NCBI GenBank assembly: GCA_004791255.1
Contig: SRUQ01000006.1
Location: 1-64,000, forward strand
Length of the DNA stretch: 64,000 nucleotides
From: a bacterium M00.F.Ca.ET.205.01.1.1
GTDB taxonomy: Bacteria > Pseudomonadota > Alphaproteobacteria > Rhizobiales > Rhizobiaceae
Direction: 5' to 3'
The notes under the pieces are model-generated. The model was not told where the DNA came from. It worked only from the letters and a program-made list of their open reading frames with translations, and searched no databases. Below, in pieces: positions 1-7,966 of this stretch (the stretch's first letter is position 1; each line of letters begins with the position of its first letter). The position numbers and the translations under genes were made by a program.

Positions 1-228
1 CCAAGCCTTGACCCTCCAGCGCGTTCCAAAGTCCAGTCTCAGCTGCGGTGAAAAAGACGCCTCACACCTGCCTGACCGAACGCTCAGCGGCGCTCGAACC
101 ACAAGGCTCATGAATAGGACGGGCTAGAGTACTGGATGTGATACGTTGAGGCCGGTCGGCGCTGGCGCTCGGCGAGAGCTCAACTGGGCGGAGCGAAATG
201 ACTCGCTGCGTACAATCATTTCACTGAA

Positions 229-693
229 CTAGGACGCCTCGACCTCACGAAAACTTCGCCACAGCCGGTTGACCGCGGGGAACAGATTGTCCACGCGCTC
301 CAGGTGCGCGATACGTTCGCGGACTGCATCCTCGCTGACGACGTCGAGCGCCATACCCATCCTCTGAAGCCACAACGCCGAAAACTGCCAATCGGAACAT
401 TTGCCACCTGAGAGCCATTCGGCGATCTTGTCCGGGCGATAATATATGCGGTTCCCCCATCCGCGGCGCATCGGCTCCGTTTCGGGACCCAAACCGCGGA
501 CTCGATAATTCGCAAGAGCCTGAAGGGAGGTTCCCAGAAACCGCGCTACAAGGCGGGACGGTATCGGGCGCCACGGTGGCGTGATGGACTCCATCGCAGC
601 CACAACGAACCTTTGAACATCGATCTTGGCGGCGATGCCATGGGGTTCCCATTTGTTGCCTTCATATTCCACGACGCAGCTTGGTTCTTTCAT
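229..693 (-). CDS. Helix-turn-helix-like protein of the mobile element
   Basis: No firm family assignment. The protein is about 154 aa. Its middle part (LGTSLQALANYRVRGLGP, then NRIYYRPDKIAEWL) has the spacing of a MerR/excisionase-type winged helix: a helix-turn-helix, a basic GNRIYYR wing and a final helix. This suggests DNA binding, possibly control of replication or excision. I chose the ATG at 693 because GGAAG lies 6 nt upstream; a GTG at 783 would add 30 residues. The gene faces away from the replication operon that begins at 926. The C-terminal region has no recognisable catalytic motif. Reality as a gene is likely; function is inference. Confidence 0.6.
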   Translation of the reverse strand: MKEPSCVVEYEGNKWEPHGIAAKIDVQRFVVAAMESITPPWRPIPSRLVARFLGTSLQALANYRVRGLGPETEPMRRGWGNRIYYRPDKIAEWLSGGKCSDWQFSALWLQRMGMALDVVSEDAVRERIAHLERVDNLFPAVNRLWRSFREVEAS

Positions 694-925
694 CAGCGGC
701 TTCCACAACGTGTCGCGACTCCAGTTGCTCGATTGCATCGCCTGGCAGCCACTAGTGGACAATACATAGGTCTGCAGTCTCACCCGCTTCCACCACTCAG
801 CCTGCTCCGGTGAAGTTGAAGTGCAGCGTCATGCCGCACGCCTAGGTGGCAAGGCCTCTTAGCTCAGCCCATCTTTCGTTTGTGCCCACCACAGTCGGGC
901 AAAGTCACAAACGCAAGGGATTGAA

Positions 926-1366
926 ATGAGAAGACTTTTGACACCAGCACAGGTCGGGAGCCTGATGAACGTTTCGGAGAAGACTGTCGCACGAATGGCC
1001 CACGACGGCAGGTTGCCGAAGCCACACCTGATCGGTGGCAAGCCACGCTACTCAGAAGGCGATATCGAGAGATTCTTGGGAATTACAGACGGTCCTTCCG
1101 CAGGCTTCACGCTCGATACCCGATCTGGCTCCATCTACCTCGAGATCGTGAAGGCCACATATATGGTTATCGATATGGGTCAGCGGTATGCCGTTTTCGA
1201 GTTGAAAGACGGGTCCCCGCATCTGCGGCCCTGGCGCAGCGACATCGTTGATGACCTCCCCAATAACCAACAGCCGGTGTTTCTTTCTTGCGAAGACACC
1301 GACGTTCCCGAAGTGGCCCTCTGCGACTTGCCGTCGCTCGCCTCTGCCGAGAGGACGCCACGATGA
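926..1366 (+). CDS. MerR/AlpA-like helix-turn-helix protein upstream of the replication gene
   Basis: A 146-aa protein whose first 55 residues form a helix-turn-helix_17/excisionase-type domain: LLTPAQVGSLMNVSEKTVARM, then DGRLPKPHLIGGKPRYSEGDIERFL. The remaining 90 residues have no recognised domain and are acidic near the end. AAGGGA lies 6-11 nt before the ATG and supports the start. Its stop codon overlaps the start of the PrimPol-helicase in an ATGA, so the two are translationally coupled. It may regulate replication of the element or help load the initiator; that role is inferred only from position. Confidence 0.75.
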   Translation: MRRLLTPAQVGSLMNVSEKTVARMAHDGRLPKPHLIGGKPRYSEGDIERFLGITDGPSAGFTLDTRSGSIYLEIVKATYMVIDMGQRYAVFELKDGSPHLRPWRSDIVDDLPNNQQPVFLSCEDTDVPEVALCDLPSLASAERTPR

Positions 1367-3672
1367 GCGCGACTGATCAAGTGTCACAACACCCGGACCT
1401 GGATGCTTTCGCCGCTGGATGGCATGGCGCCACTGGATTTGCATGCGGGTTCGCAAACAGGCAGCAGCAGTTCTTTCGATGGCCTGAGCAGCGACCGCAG
1501 CTCGAAGCCTGGGTGCATGCTCAAAACAAGCGTCAAAGCGCTTACGTCGGTTGGTGCCTTTTCTCCGAGCCTTCCAGAGCCGCGGACAGCGCCAGTGTGC
1601 TGCCCGGCATCCTCATTGATCTCGATCTGGCCAGCGGCAAGCACGCCAAGACGAACTACGCTCCGACTGCAGCTGACGCGCTCGCAATCCTCCGACAAAC
1701 GGCCCTCCCCGAGCCGTCGAGGATTGTCTCAAGCGGTGGTGGTCTGTATCTCCACTATCTGTTCGACGGACCGCTGATCCTGGCAGAAAAGGCTGACCGA
1801 GCTAGGGCGGCCGCGGTCACGGAAGGTGTCACTTCGATCGTCCGAAACGCCCTGCAGATCCGAGGCTGGGCGCTTGATAATGTGTCGGACTTGGCCCGGA
1901 TCACTCGCCCGGTCGGCACCCGCAACTGGAAGTACGATGATCTTCGCGTCGTCGAGTTGGTGTCCGAAACGCAGGAACGCCTTACTGTCGCTGACTACGA
2001 GATGTTGATTGGTGCCGGAGCCCATCGGCGAACGGCCGAGAAAACGTCGGCCACATCAGCGGTGGAAGTCGAGCGCAAAGGTGGCGAGTTTGCGTTGATC
2101 GAAAAGCACTGCGGTTTTGTGCGTCGGCTCTCTGAGAGACCACAAGACGTCAGCGAACCCGAATGGTACGCTGTGGCGACGCTCGCCGCACATTGCGAAG
2201 ACGGAGAAGATGGTTTTCACCGACTGTCGGCCTTGGACAGTGCTCGCTACCGTGAAGACGACACTGCCGCAAAGCTCCGGCATGCCAGGAAGGTCAAGCC
2301 GCGGACGTGCTCCGATATCGAGACCAGCCTGGATTCATCGGCATGCTCGCGGTGCCCGTTCAAGGCCGCTGACATGGTGTCGCCTTACAAGCTGGCTTTC
2401 GGGGACGAGAAGCTCCTCGAATTGCAGGCGCAGTATGTCCTCTCTGCTCAGACGGACTCCTACCATCCGGTCTCTAGGGATATGACGGCGTTGCCCGCTA
2501 TCTCCTTCAACAATCATTTCGCTCACCGCCTCGAAAGGGTCCACAGTCTTTTCATTCACGATGCTCGGTCGCCAAAAGTCATTGGGACGGATTACATCGC
2601 AGGTGATCAGCGGTTGATCATCCGGCGTGCGGAAGGGACGGCCGTGCTGAACGAGTGGAGACCCGGAGGACTGGAGGCAAGAGACGGCAGTACCGAGGTC
2701 ATTGATGAGCACTTCGCGCTTCTGCTTCCGAAGGATCCTGAACGAGCTTGGGTGTTGGACTATATCGCCCACCTGCTTCAGCATCCGGCCATCAAGGTCA
2801 AACACGCGATTTTGCTTATTGGAGAGCCCGGGGTTGGCAAGTCTTTCATTAACGACCTGCTGACGGGCCTTTTCGGGGAGCAGAACGTTAAGGTCGATGA
2901 TGCCGCTATCCATGCGAGTGACTATAAGCGCGCGTTGGGCAACAAACAGGTCCTCATCATCGAGGAGATGGCAACGTCATCCAAATGGGAGGTTACGAAC
3001 GCGCTGAAGCCATGGTTCACAAGTGAAAAGGTTGTGGCCAACGAGAAGTACATTAGAGCGCATGAAGTCAGATCGCCGCGGGGTATCTTCATCCACACCA
3101 ACCACGCTGTTCCGGCCGTGTTCGAGCCGGGGGAACGAAGGAACGCGGTCTTTCGAGTCGATGCTCCTGCTCGCGACCAGGCCTACTACGATCGACTTTT
3201 CAGCATGGGCGTTCAGCAATTTCCTGCCTTCAAGGCTAGATTGCTGCAGCGAGACATTTCGGCATGGTCGCCGAATGCTCGGCCGCCCGTGACCGAGGCG
3301 AAGGCCGAGATCATTGAAGCTAGCAGAACGCCTGTTGCGGCGGATGTTCAAGAGCTCCTGCGAACCGACCGTATCCGAAGGGACCTGGTGACCGTGCAGG
3401 AGATCGTCTCCCTGCTCGCGCATCCCTTGTCCATGGCCGGTGGGCCATCGTCTTCCAAAGTCACCAGGGGACTCCAGGAATTGGGCGCCAGGAAACTTCA
3501 AAAGACCAAGCTCTCAAACGGCTCCACGGTGGATCTCTGGGCGGTGCGTAACCCGCAACGGTGGCTGCTAGCCACTCACGCGGAGCGCAAGGCTCACTAC
3601 GAGGGGGTGGTTGCTCCGTCTGGGATCGTCCTTGGATTGGTCCAGGAAACGGCTCGACAACAGAACGTGTGA
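1363..3672 (+). CDS. PrimPol-helicase replication protein (AEP primase fused to DUF5906-type helicase)
   Basis: A 769-aa replication protein. The N-terminal archaeo-eukaryotic-type primase domain shows ILIDLDLASG (D86, D88), SSGGGLYLH (residues 123-131) and a third motif near D176 followed by RPVGTRNWK. A cysteine cluster C316, C328, C331 resembles the zinc-binding linker of such primases. The C-terminal helicase has Walker A GEPGVGKS (487-494), Walker B LIIEEM (531-536) and a sensor-like FIHTNH (576-581), matching DUF5906/superfamily 3 helicases that replicate plasmids and phage satellites. The ATG at 1363 overlaps the upstream stop; an earlier in-frame start at 1288 would overlap that gene heavily. 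It would prime and unwind the excised element; an origin may lie just downstream. Confidence 0.85.
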   Translation: MSATDQVSQHPDLDAFAAGWHGATGFACGFANRQQQFFRWPEQRPQLEAWVHAQNKRQSAYVGWCLFSEPSRAADSASVLPGILIDLDLASGKHAKTNYAPTAADALAILRQTALPEPSRIVSSGGGLYLHYLFDGPLILAEKADRARAAAVTEGVTSIVRNALQIRGWALDNVSDLARITRPVGTRNWKYDDLRVVELVSETQERLTVADYEMLIGAGAHRRTAEKTSATSAVEVERKGGEFALIEKHCGFVRRLSERPQDVSEPEWYAVATLAAHCEDGEDGFHRLSALDSARYREDDTAAKLRHARKVKPRTCSDIETSLDSSACSRCPFKAADMVSPYKLAFGDEKLLELQAQYVLSAQTDSYHPVSRDMTALPAISFNNHFAHRLERVHSLFIHDARSPKVIGTDYIAGDQRLIIRRAEGTAVLNEWRPGGLEARDGSTEVIDEHFALLLPKDPERAWVLDYIAHLLQHPAIKVKHAILLIGEPGVGKSFINDLLTGLFGEQNVKVDDAAIHASDYKRALGNKQVLIIEEMATSSKWEVTNALKPWFTSEKVVANEKYIRAHEVRSPRGIFIHTNHAVPAVFEPGERRNAVFRVDAPARDQAYYDRLFSMGVQQFPAFKARLLQRDISAWSPNARPPVTEAKAEIIEASRTPVAADVQELLRTDRIRRDLVTVQEIVSLLAHPLSMAGGPSSSKVTRGLQELGARKLQKTKLSNGSTVDLWAVRNPQRWLLATHAERKAHYEGVVAPSGIVLGLVQETARQQNV

Positions 3673-3682
3673 CAAACGCTCG

Positions 3683-3778
3683 GTTCCTAGTTCCTGAGTT
3701 CTCAGACTTTTTGAAACTTTCTACCTACAATGTATAAAGCTAAAAGTTCTCCAGGCTCTATAGCTGAGAACTAGGAAC
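3683..3778. repeat. Inverted repeat downstream of the PrimPol-helicase (possible origin or terminator)
   Basis: The right arm CTGAGAACTAGGAAC (3764-3778) has its complement in the left arm as GTTCCTAG (3683-3690) and GAGTTCTCAG (3696-3705), separated by a few extra bases. The loop is AT-rich and contains a weaker inner pairing between GAAACTTT (3713-3720) and AAAAGTTCT (3742-3750). The position right after a replication initiator suits an origin, but a transcription terminator is equally possible. Confidence 0.5.
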
Positions 3779-3892
3779 TGCCCCCCACCTACTGCCGTAC
3801 TGCGGATCGTTCACCGGAAGCATGTTTGGAAGATTGCGGGCAGGATGCAGGCTGTGCCTTACACACAACAACACACCTGCGTGCGCTGCTGA

Positions 3893-4222
3893 CTACGATT
3901 GACGTTTGCCGCTGGCTTCCTTCAGGGCCCTTTGCCTTCTCTTCTCGAGAAGCCTGCGTACGTCGGCTTCCAACCCGTCGCCGGAGTTATCCTTCTCGCG
4001 ATGTGCAGCCCTCAGGGGCTGTGGCTCGGCCGGCGGCCGAAAGACCTCTGGCCGCGAGATCTTTTTGCTGGACAACCAAGCGTCTATTTCGTGCCGGTGA
4101 AATCGTAACTGCCGGCCCAATCGGTGAGCGGGGATTTCACCATTTATCGCCCAATACCTGATTGTCCGGTCCGAGACCTGGAGTTCTTTTGCGAGTTGTG
4201 TCGTCGTGATCCACTTCGTCAT
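3893..4222 (-). CDS. Excisionase-family DNA-binding protein
   Basis: A 109-aa protein with a textbook helix-turn-helix_17/excisionase domain at its N-terminus: TTTQLAKELQVSDRTIRYW (residues 6-24), EIPAHRLGRQLRFHRHEIDAWL (29-50) and a basic KK. The last 55 residues are charged and rich in R, E and K. Such proteins bend DNA at attachment sites to favour excision or act as repressors. It is far from the integrase (2.3 kb) and transcribed toward the replication gene, so a regulatory role on replication is as plausible as an excision role. Confidence 0.8.
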   Translation of the reverse strand: MTKWITTTQLAKELQVSDRTIRYWAINGEIPAHRLGRQLRFHRHEIDAWLSSKKISRPEVFRPPAEPQPLRAAHREKDNSGDGLEADVRRLLEKRRQRALKEASGKRQS

Positions 4223-4370
4223 GGTCTACTGCCCAGTTCTGTTCCCAATGCTCCTGCCCGCCTGCGCCAAAACCTGAGCCAGGTCCAAGGGCCCAAACCC
4301 GACTGCTCAACCAGCTGCGGTAGCTGCGTCTATATCACTACATGGACCAGGCGCAGGCGCCCAACGAATG

Positions 4371-4592
4371 TCAGTCGAGCTTCAGCCTCTGCGATCCAAT
4401 CGATTTCAAGCACTGGGCGAAAAACACAGCGGTGAAGCTCCCTCTTGAAAGCTTGTTGGCGATGTTCACTTCCTTTTCGTGAACGCCGATGTCGGCCAGC
4501 TTTTCGACCAGATCGGCGTAGCTGAGCCCCCGCAGTTTCAGCTCAGCCTTCACGAGCCCGCTGAGCAGCCGCTGCCATTCGGTCTCGGTCAT
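4371..4592 (-). CDS. DUF6471 family protein
   Basis: A 73-aa protein matching my memory of the DUF6471 family: TEWQRLLSGLVKAELKLRGLSYADLVEKL, then VNIANKLSRGSFTAVFFAQCL. The fold looks like a lambda-repressor-type helical DNA-binding domain, in which the conserved N-K-x-x-R-G-x-F segment would contact DNA; that is inference. The ATG at 4592 has GGAGA about 9 nt upstream, which is why I reject the longer upstream start at 4703. It is divergent from the unknown gene at 4729 and could regulate the shared promoter region. Confidence 0.7.
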   Translation of the reverse strand: MTETEWQRLLSGLVKAELKLRGLSYADLVEKLADIGVHEKEVNIANKLSRGSFTAVFFAQCLKSIGSQRLKLD

Positions 4593-4728
4593 CGGGACAT
4601 TCTCCACGAAAAAAATGTTGCTCGACCTATTGCGTGGCGCGTCTTCATATTTATCTATCTCAAACCTTAAGTTACATACTGAAAAAGATATATTAGATAC
4701 CACTAATTCTCAACCAGGGACTCACAAC
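4593..4728. promoter_or_regulatory. AT-rich divergent promoter region
   Basis: A 136-bp gap between two divergent small genes, clearly richer in A and T than its surroundings from about 4640 to 4715. For the rightward gene a weak promoter can be drawn with TTAAGT near 4669 and TATTAG about 18 bp later. No strong palindrome was found. Divergent promoters controlled by one of the flanking small proteins are the likely content. Confidence 0.4.
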
Positions 4729-4947
4729 ATGACCATCGACCAGACAACCGCAAAAGTGCTGACCGACCTCCTTCGCGAACTCTCTTCAGAACTGGACCTT
4801 CATCACGAAGATGACCAGTTCCCAGCCCTCAAGGCAACAATCGACGCGCTGCGAGGCGCTGCTACGCTGATGACGAACGCCGGCCACAAGGCCCCTGAAG
4901 TCTACCACCATGTCATGCGCCGCTTCGAACGAGCGACTCGTTCCTAA
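4729..4947 (+). CDS. Small helical protein of unknown function
   Basis: A 72-aa protein I do not recognise. The sequence (ATG, TTAKVLTDLLRELSSELDLHH, ALKATIDALRGAATLMTNAG) looks entirely alpha-helical, acidic in the first half and basic at the end (RRFERATRS). AGGGA about 8 nt before the ATG at 4729 fixes the start; upstream in-frame codons run through the AT-rich promoter region. Its last bases lie 62 nt before the next gene, so both probably form one transcript. It could be a regulator or an accessory partner of the downstream protein. Confidence 0.6.
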   Translation: MTIDQTTAKVLTDLLRELSSELDLHHEDDQFPALKATIDALRGAATLMTNAGHKAPEVYHHVMRRFERATRS

Positions 4948-5008
4948 CATAGCGATCCGAAGCCGATATTCACGGCGTCCAGCCTTCCTCTTCCACAGGA
5001 CTTTCAAA

Positions 5009-5686
5009 ATGTTCGACCCGTGCATCTCAAGCTCCGGCTATCTGACCCTGGCCCGCGAGCGCGACCGGGCCGGAACATCGAAACTGAACGAGGATCTCTC
5101 CCAGATGCTCGACGACGACTACGCCTGCGGGCTAACCCAAGAGCACATCGACGTCCTGATCTATCCCGCCAACTGGAGCGCCGTCGCACGCCATGAGCAC
5201 AGGCCGCCCCGGGTATTTCTTAACTCCAGGATCAACCAGAAGGGCAACGCCGAGATCGGTTGGGCGCGCGGGGAATTGGACCTGCTTTATCCCGAGGACT
5301 TCCTGACGAGATATGTGGTCGCGGCTCAGTCCGCTGGCTCGGTCCCATGGCGAGGCATCGGGGAGCTGATGTGGTGGAAGGGCTTCGAGCTCCTGGTCAG
5401 CAACGCAATCATCCACAGATCGCCAGTAGCCACCGCGCTCCTGTACGCCCACGCGGCCAGCCTCAACGAGCTCGCGTCCGTCCTTGCCCAACACGTCAAT
5501 CTGGTCGGCGCAATGGCGCTCAAGTTCACCTATCAGGATGGCGAAATAACCTCGGCGGACTTCGTGCCGACCATCCCGCCTGATCGGCTCCGAGAGATGA
5601 TCCAGGAGCGAGGCCGGCGGAAGGCGGCAACGCTTCGAGAGGCCGTCGAACGCATCGCAAAGTTCGATCCTGAAGAACCTGAATGA
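5009..5686 (+). CDS. Hypothetical protein of the mobile element
   Basis: A 225-aa soluble protein not recognised as any family. It has an acidic N-terminal part with EDLSQMLDDDYACGLTQEHID, a central aromatic stretch (GELMWWKGFELLVSNAIIH) followed by a helical region, and a charged C-terminal helix (REMIQERGRRKAATLREAVERI). No signal peptide, membrane span or nucleotide-binding motif is visible. The ATG at 5009 has AGGA about 9 nt upstream; an in-frame start at 4910 would overlap the previous gene. It is the longest unexplained coding sequence in the element and the best candidate for cargo function. Confidence 0.65.
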   Translation: MFDPCISSSGYLTLARERDRAGTSKLNEDLSQMLDDDYACGLTQEHIDVLIYPANWSAVARHEHRPPRVFLNSRINQKGNAEIGWARGELDLLYPEDFLTRYVVAAQSAGSVPWRGIGELMWWKGFELLVSNAIIHRSPVATALLYAHAASLNELASVLAQHVNLVGAMALKFTYQDGEITSADFVPTIPPDRLREMIQERGRRKAATLREAVERIAKFDPEEPE

Positions 5687-6227
5687 TCCTTTGCCACCTC
5701 CCTCCTTCTTCACGCACCCAATGTTTGTCCAATGGTCTTCTTCGACGGCACGTTTGCCCACGGCTCTCGCGGCGTTCTTCGGATCTGCCGGATCGGCAGT
5801 CCTACTCCCAACGATCCACCGGCATCTCGCGGGCGACACCTTTTCAGCCGAGCTTTCCCGCTGCAGGCGCGAGGAGCGATAGCACGGCCAACTGGATTTT
5901 CGACCGGCACTTCCGTTCTGCAGCCCGGCCGTCGGCCGGAAAGTTTTGGAACCGGCTCGGCCGCGGATCTTTCGATCAACCGCGCGCAATTATGTCCAGC
6001 GGGGAAGGAGTATACGCTTTTTCCTCGTATGGGACTGACCGATGGCGGGAATGGACCTACCCTCGGCCCGCAAAAATTTTTGCTTTTTCGGGTAATAGCA
6101 CTCGCCTCCGCAGGCCTGCGATTACGAAAACCCGCTCCCCCTAGAGTACCACGCTAATGACCCATAGAACCGCGACATGGGCGGAACTAGATCGAGGTGC
6201 GTTCCACATGATTTGAGCCCACACAGT
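5687..6227. other. 540-bp non-coding stretch with palindromes
   Basis: No convincing gene is present. Overlapping open frames exist on both strands but none has a plausible start with a ribosome binding site. On the minus strand near 5900-6070 a frame reads GKSVYSF...ARLIERSAAEPVPKLSGRRPG, loosely like the end of an excisionase domain, so a decayed copy is possible. Two perfect palindromes, GCAAAAATTTTTGC (6070-6083) and GCAGGCCTGC (6110-6119), lie before the excisionase-integrase pair and could be promoter or recombinase arm sites. Confidence 0.4.
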
Positions 6228-6488
6228 ATGAAGCGACCGTCAAGCCGACTGCCAGACAACCTCACACCTGTTGCGGTCAACCTTGACCAAGCTGCAGCGC
6301 TCATCGGGATCGGCACATCGCTGTTCACTCAGCTAGTCGCCGCCGGTCAAATGCCAGAGCCACGGCCGATTGCTTCGCGCCTTCTTTGGGATGTGGAGGA
6401 GGTTGCAGCCGCCTTCCGAGCGATCCCGCATCGGGGCGAACCTAACGGATCGGGCACGTCGTCCCCATCAACCAACCCCTGGAACTGA
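6228..6488 (+). CDS. Probable excisionase/helix-turn-helix protein preceding the integrase
   Basis: An 86-aa protein with a degenerate AlpA/excisionase-like arrangement: VNLDQAAALIGIGTSLFTQLVAAGQMP, then PIASRLLWDVEEVAAAFR. Its stop codon overlaps the integrase start by one base (TGATG), which implies coupled expression and makes it the likeliest recombination directionality factor of the element. The start at 6228 is chosen because the N-terminal domain begins soon after; an ATG at 6177 would add 17 residues of low quality. The ribosome binding site is weak. Confidence 0.7.
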   Translation: MKRPSSRLPDNLTPVAVNLDQAAALIGIGTSLFTQLVAAGQMPEPRPIASRLLWDVEEVAAAFRAIPHRGEPNGSGTSSPSTNPWN

Positions 6489-7645
6489 TGCCGAGAAAGC
6501 TACCAAAAGGCGTTTCCCCTGATCGTGACCGGCACGGAAACGTGCGCCTTTACTTTCGCGCCCCCGGCCAGTCCAAAGTTCGATTGCGAGAACGACCGGG
6601 AACGCAGGAGTTCGAGACCGAGGTGGCTTGCGCTCGGCTTAACGTTCCCTACTCGCCCCTTAAGACCATCGGCGTTGCGGACTGGCAGGAACCAGTGTCC
6701 CTGCGATCTTTTCGATGGCTGTGTCAGGAATACAAGCGACGTGTAAGGCTGTCCCCAAAGATCCTGACCCGGCGGTCATCGGTTCTCGATGAAATCTGTG
6801 ACAGCTTGCACAAGGGCGGTAGCAAACGGGGGGCACTCCCTTTTGACCTGCTAGAGCGGAAACACGTCCTTGAGATTCGTGACGATCTTCGTTCGACACC
6901 GGGCGCACAAAACGAGGTCGTCAAGGTCATCTCGGCCATGTACGGCTGGGCAGTCGAAAATGACCTCGTCAAGACAAATCCAGCACTCGGCGTGAAGCGC
7001 CTCAGGTCGGGTGACGGATTTCATACATGGTCCAGGGGGGAAGTGCGCCAGTTCGAAGCACGCCATCCCCTTGGCAGCAAGGCACGTCTGGCACTGCATT
7101 TGGGTTTGTTCACAGGCCTCCGTCGTCAGGATCTTGCGATCCTTGGACGCCAACACGTGACGAATGGATGGCTACACATCCGTCCCCAGAAGACCAGCAA
7201 ATCGTCAGGTGTGGAAGTCGAACTTCCACTGCTTCCTGAGTTGCGAGCGACGATCGACGCTACTGCCTGCGGCGACCTAACCTTCCTAGTCTCTGAGTGG
7301 GGAACGCCGTTCACGGTCAACTCGCTGGGCAACAAGATGCGAGACTGGTGCGATCAAGCAGAACTTCCACACTGTACGCTCCACGGCCTGCGGAAGGCAG
7401 GGGCCACCATAGCAGCCGAGAACGGCGCCACGGACGAGCAACTCATGGCGATCTTCGGATGGACCACCAAGCAGCAAACGACGCACTACACGAGGAAAGC
7501 GCAACGCCGCCGGATGGCTGAACATGCCGCCCATCTCTTGGTTATTCCGGAACAAAATCAGGACAAAATTGTCCCACCGAAAAAGTCGATGACAAAGGGT
7601 GGGACAAAAATTGGGAAAAAGCTCGGAGATTCAACACCTGAATGA
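6488..7645 (+). CDS. int: Tyrosine recombinase/integrase
   Basis: A 385-aa site-specific recombinase. Catalytic residues can be read: R212 in LFTGLRRQDL, K235 in the beta-hairpin, H299 and R302 in LHGLRKAG, W325 in the position often held by histidine, and the nucleophile Y334 in TTHYTRKA. The N-terminal part contains a core-binding-like helical domain (about 70-170). The lysine-rich tail after residue 355 is probably disordered. The gene ends 7 nt before the 3' end of tRNA-Leu, the usual arrangement for elements that recombine into the tRNA 3' end. It is coupled to the upstream small gene. Confidence 0.92.
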   Translation: MPRKLPKGVSPDRDRHGNVRLYFRAPGQSKVRLRERPGTQEFETEVACARLNVPYSPLKTIGVADWQEPVSLRSFRWLCQEYKRRVRLSPKILTRRSSVLDEICDSLHKGGSKRGALPFDLLERKHVLEIRDDLRSTPGAQNEVVKVISAMYGWAVENDLVKTNPALGVKRLRSGDGFHTWSRGEVRQFEARHPLGSKARLALHLGLFTGLRRQDLAILGRQHVTNGWLHIRPQKTSKSSGVEVELPLLPELRATIDATACGDLTFLVSEWGTPFTVNSLGNKMRDWCDQAELPHCTLHGLRKAGATIAAENGATDEQLMAIFGWTTKQQTTHYTRKAQRRRMAEHAAHLLVIPEQNQDKIVPPKKSMTKGGTKIGKKLGDSTPE

Positions 7646-7651
7646 AGGTGG

Positions 7652-7736
7652 TGGTGCCCCTAGCCGGGATCGAACCAGCACTCCTTGCGGAACTCGATTT
7701 TGAGTCGAGCGCGTCTACCAATTCCGCCATAGGGGC
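7652..7736 (-). tRNA. tRNA-Leu (CAA), host attachment site of the element
   Basis: The minus strand folds into an 85-nt type II tRNA: acceptor GCCCCTA paired to TAGGGGC, D-arm with GGAATTGGTAGACGC, anticodon stem CTCGA/TCGAG with loop CTCAAAA (anticodon CAA), a variable arm, T-arm GGTTCGATCC and an encoded CCA. The long variable arm and GGTAGACGC are leucine tRNA features. Its 3' end abuts the integrase gene, so the attachment core most likely lies within the T-arm/acceptor part. No duplicate of this 3' segment was found in bases 1-7651. Confidence 0.95.
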
Positions 7737-7966
7737 TCAGGCCGGGCGGCCTGGATGGCGCGGACTATACGGTTGGAGGCCTGTTCGTCAACTGGCCTGT
7801 TGCCGATAACGTGCGCAGCCCGCGACCAAACCGCGCCTTTCGGTTTCCCGCGCGCCCTGCCATTGTGCGGCGCGGAAAATCTTTCTAGACAGGCGGCGTG
7901 CCGGCGTGCGGCGCATCTTTGCCCACCGCACCGCCGCGCCTTGGGCGATTTGCATTAGGAGAGCCG

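Noticed and set aside
1..228. Search for a copy of the tRNA-Leu 3' end as the left attachment site
   Set aside because: No match to the T-arm or acceptor sequence was found here or elsewhere in bases 1-7651, so the left end must be outside the window.
5683..6157. Two overlapping plus-strand open frames of 140-150 aa
   Set aside because: No ribosome binding sites, repetitive Arg/Pro/Gly composition, and overlap with each other; typical of chance frames in GC-rich DNA.
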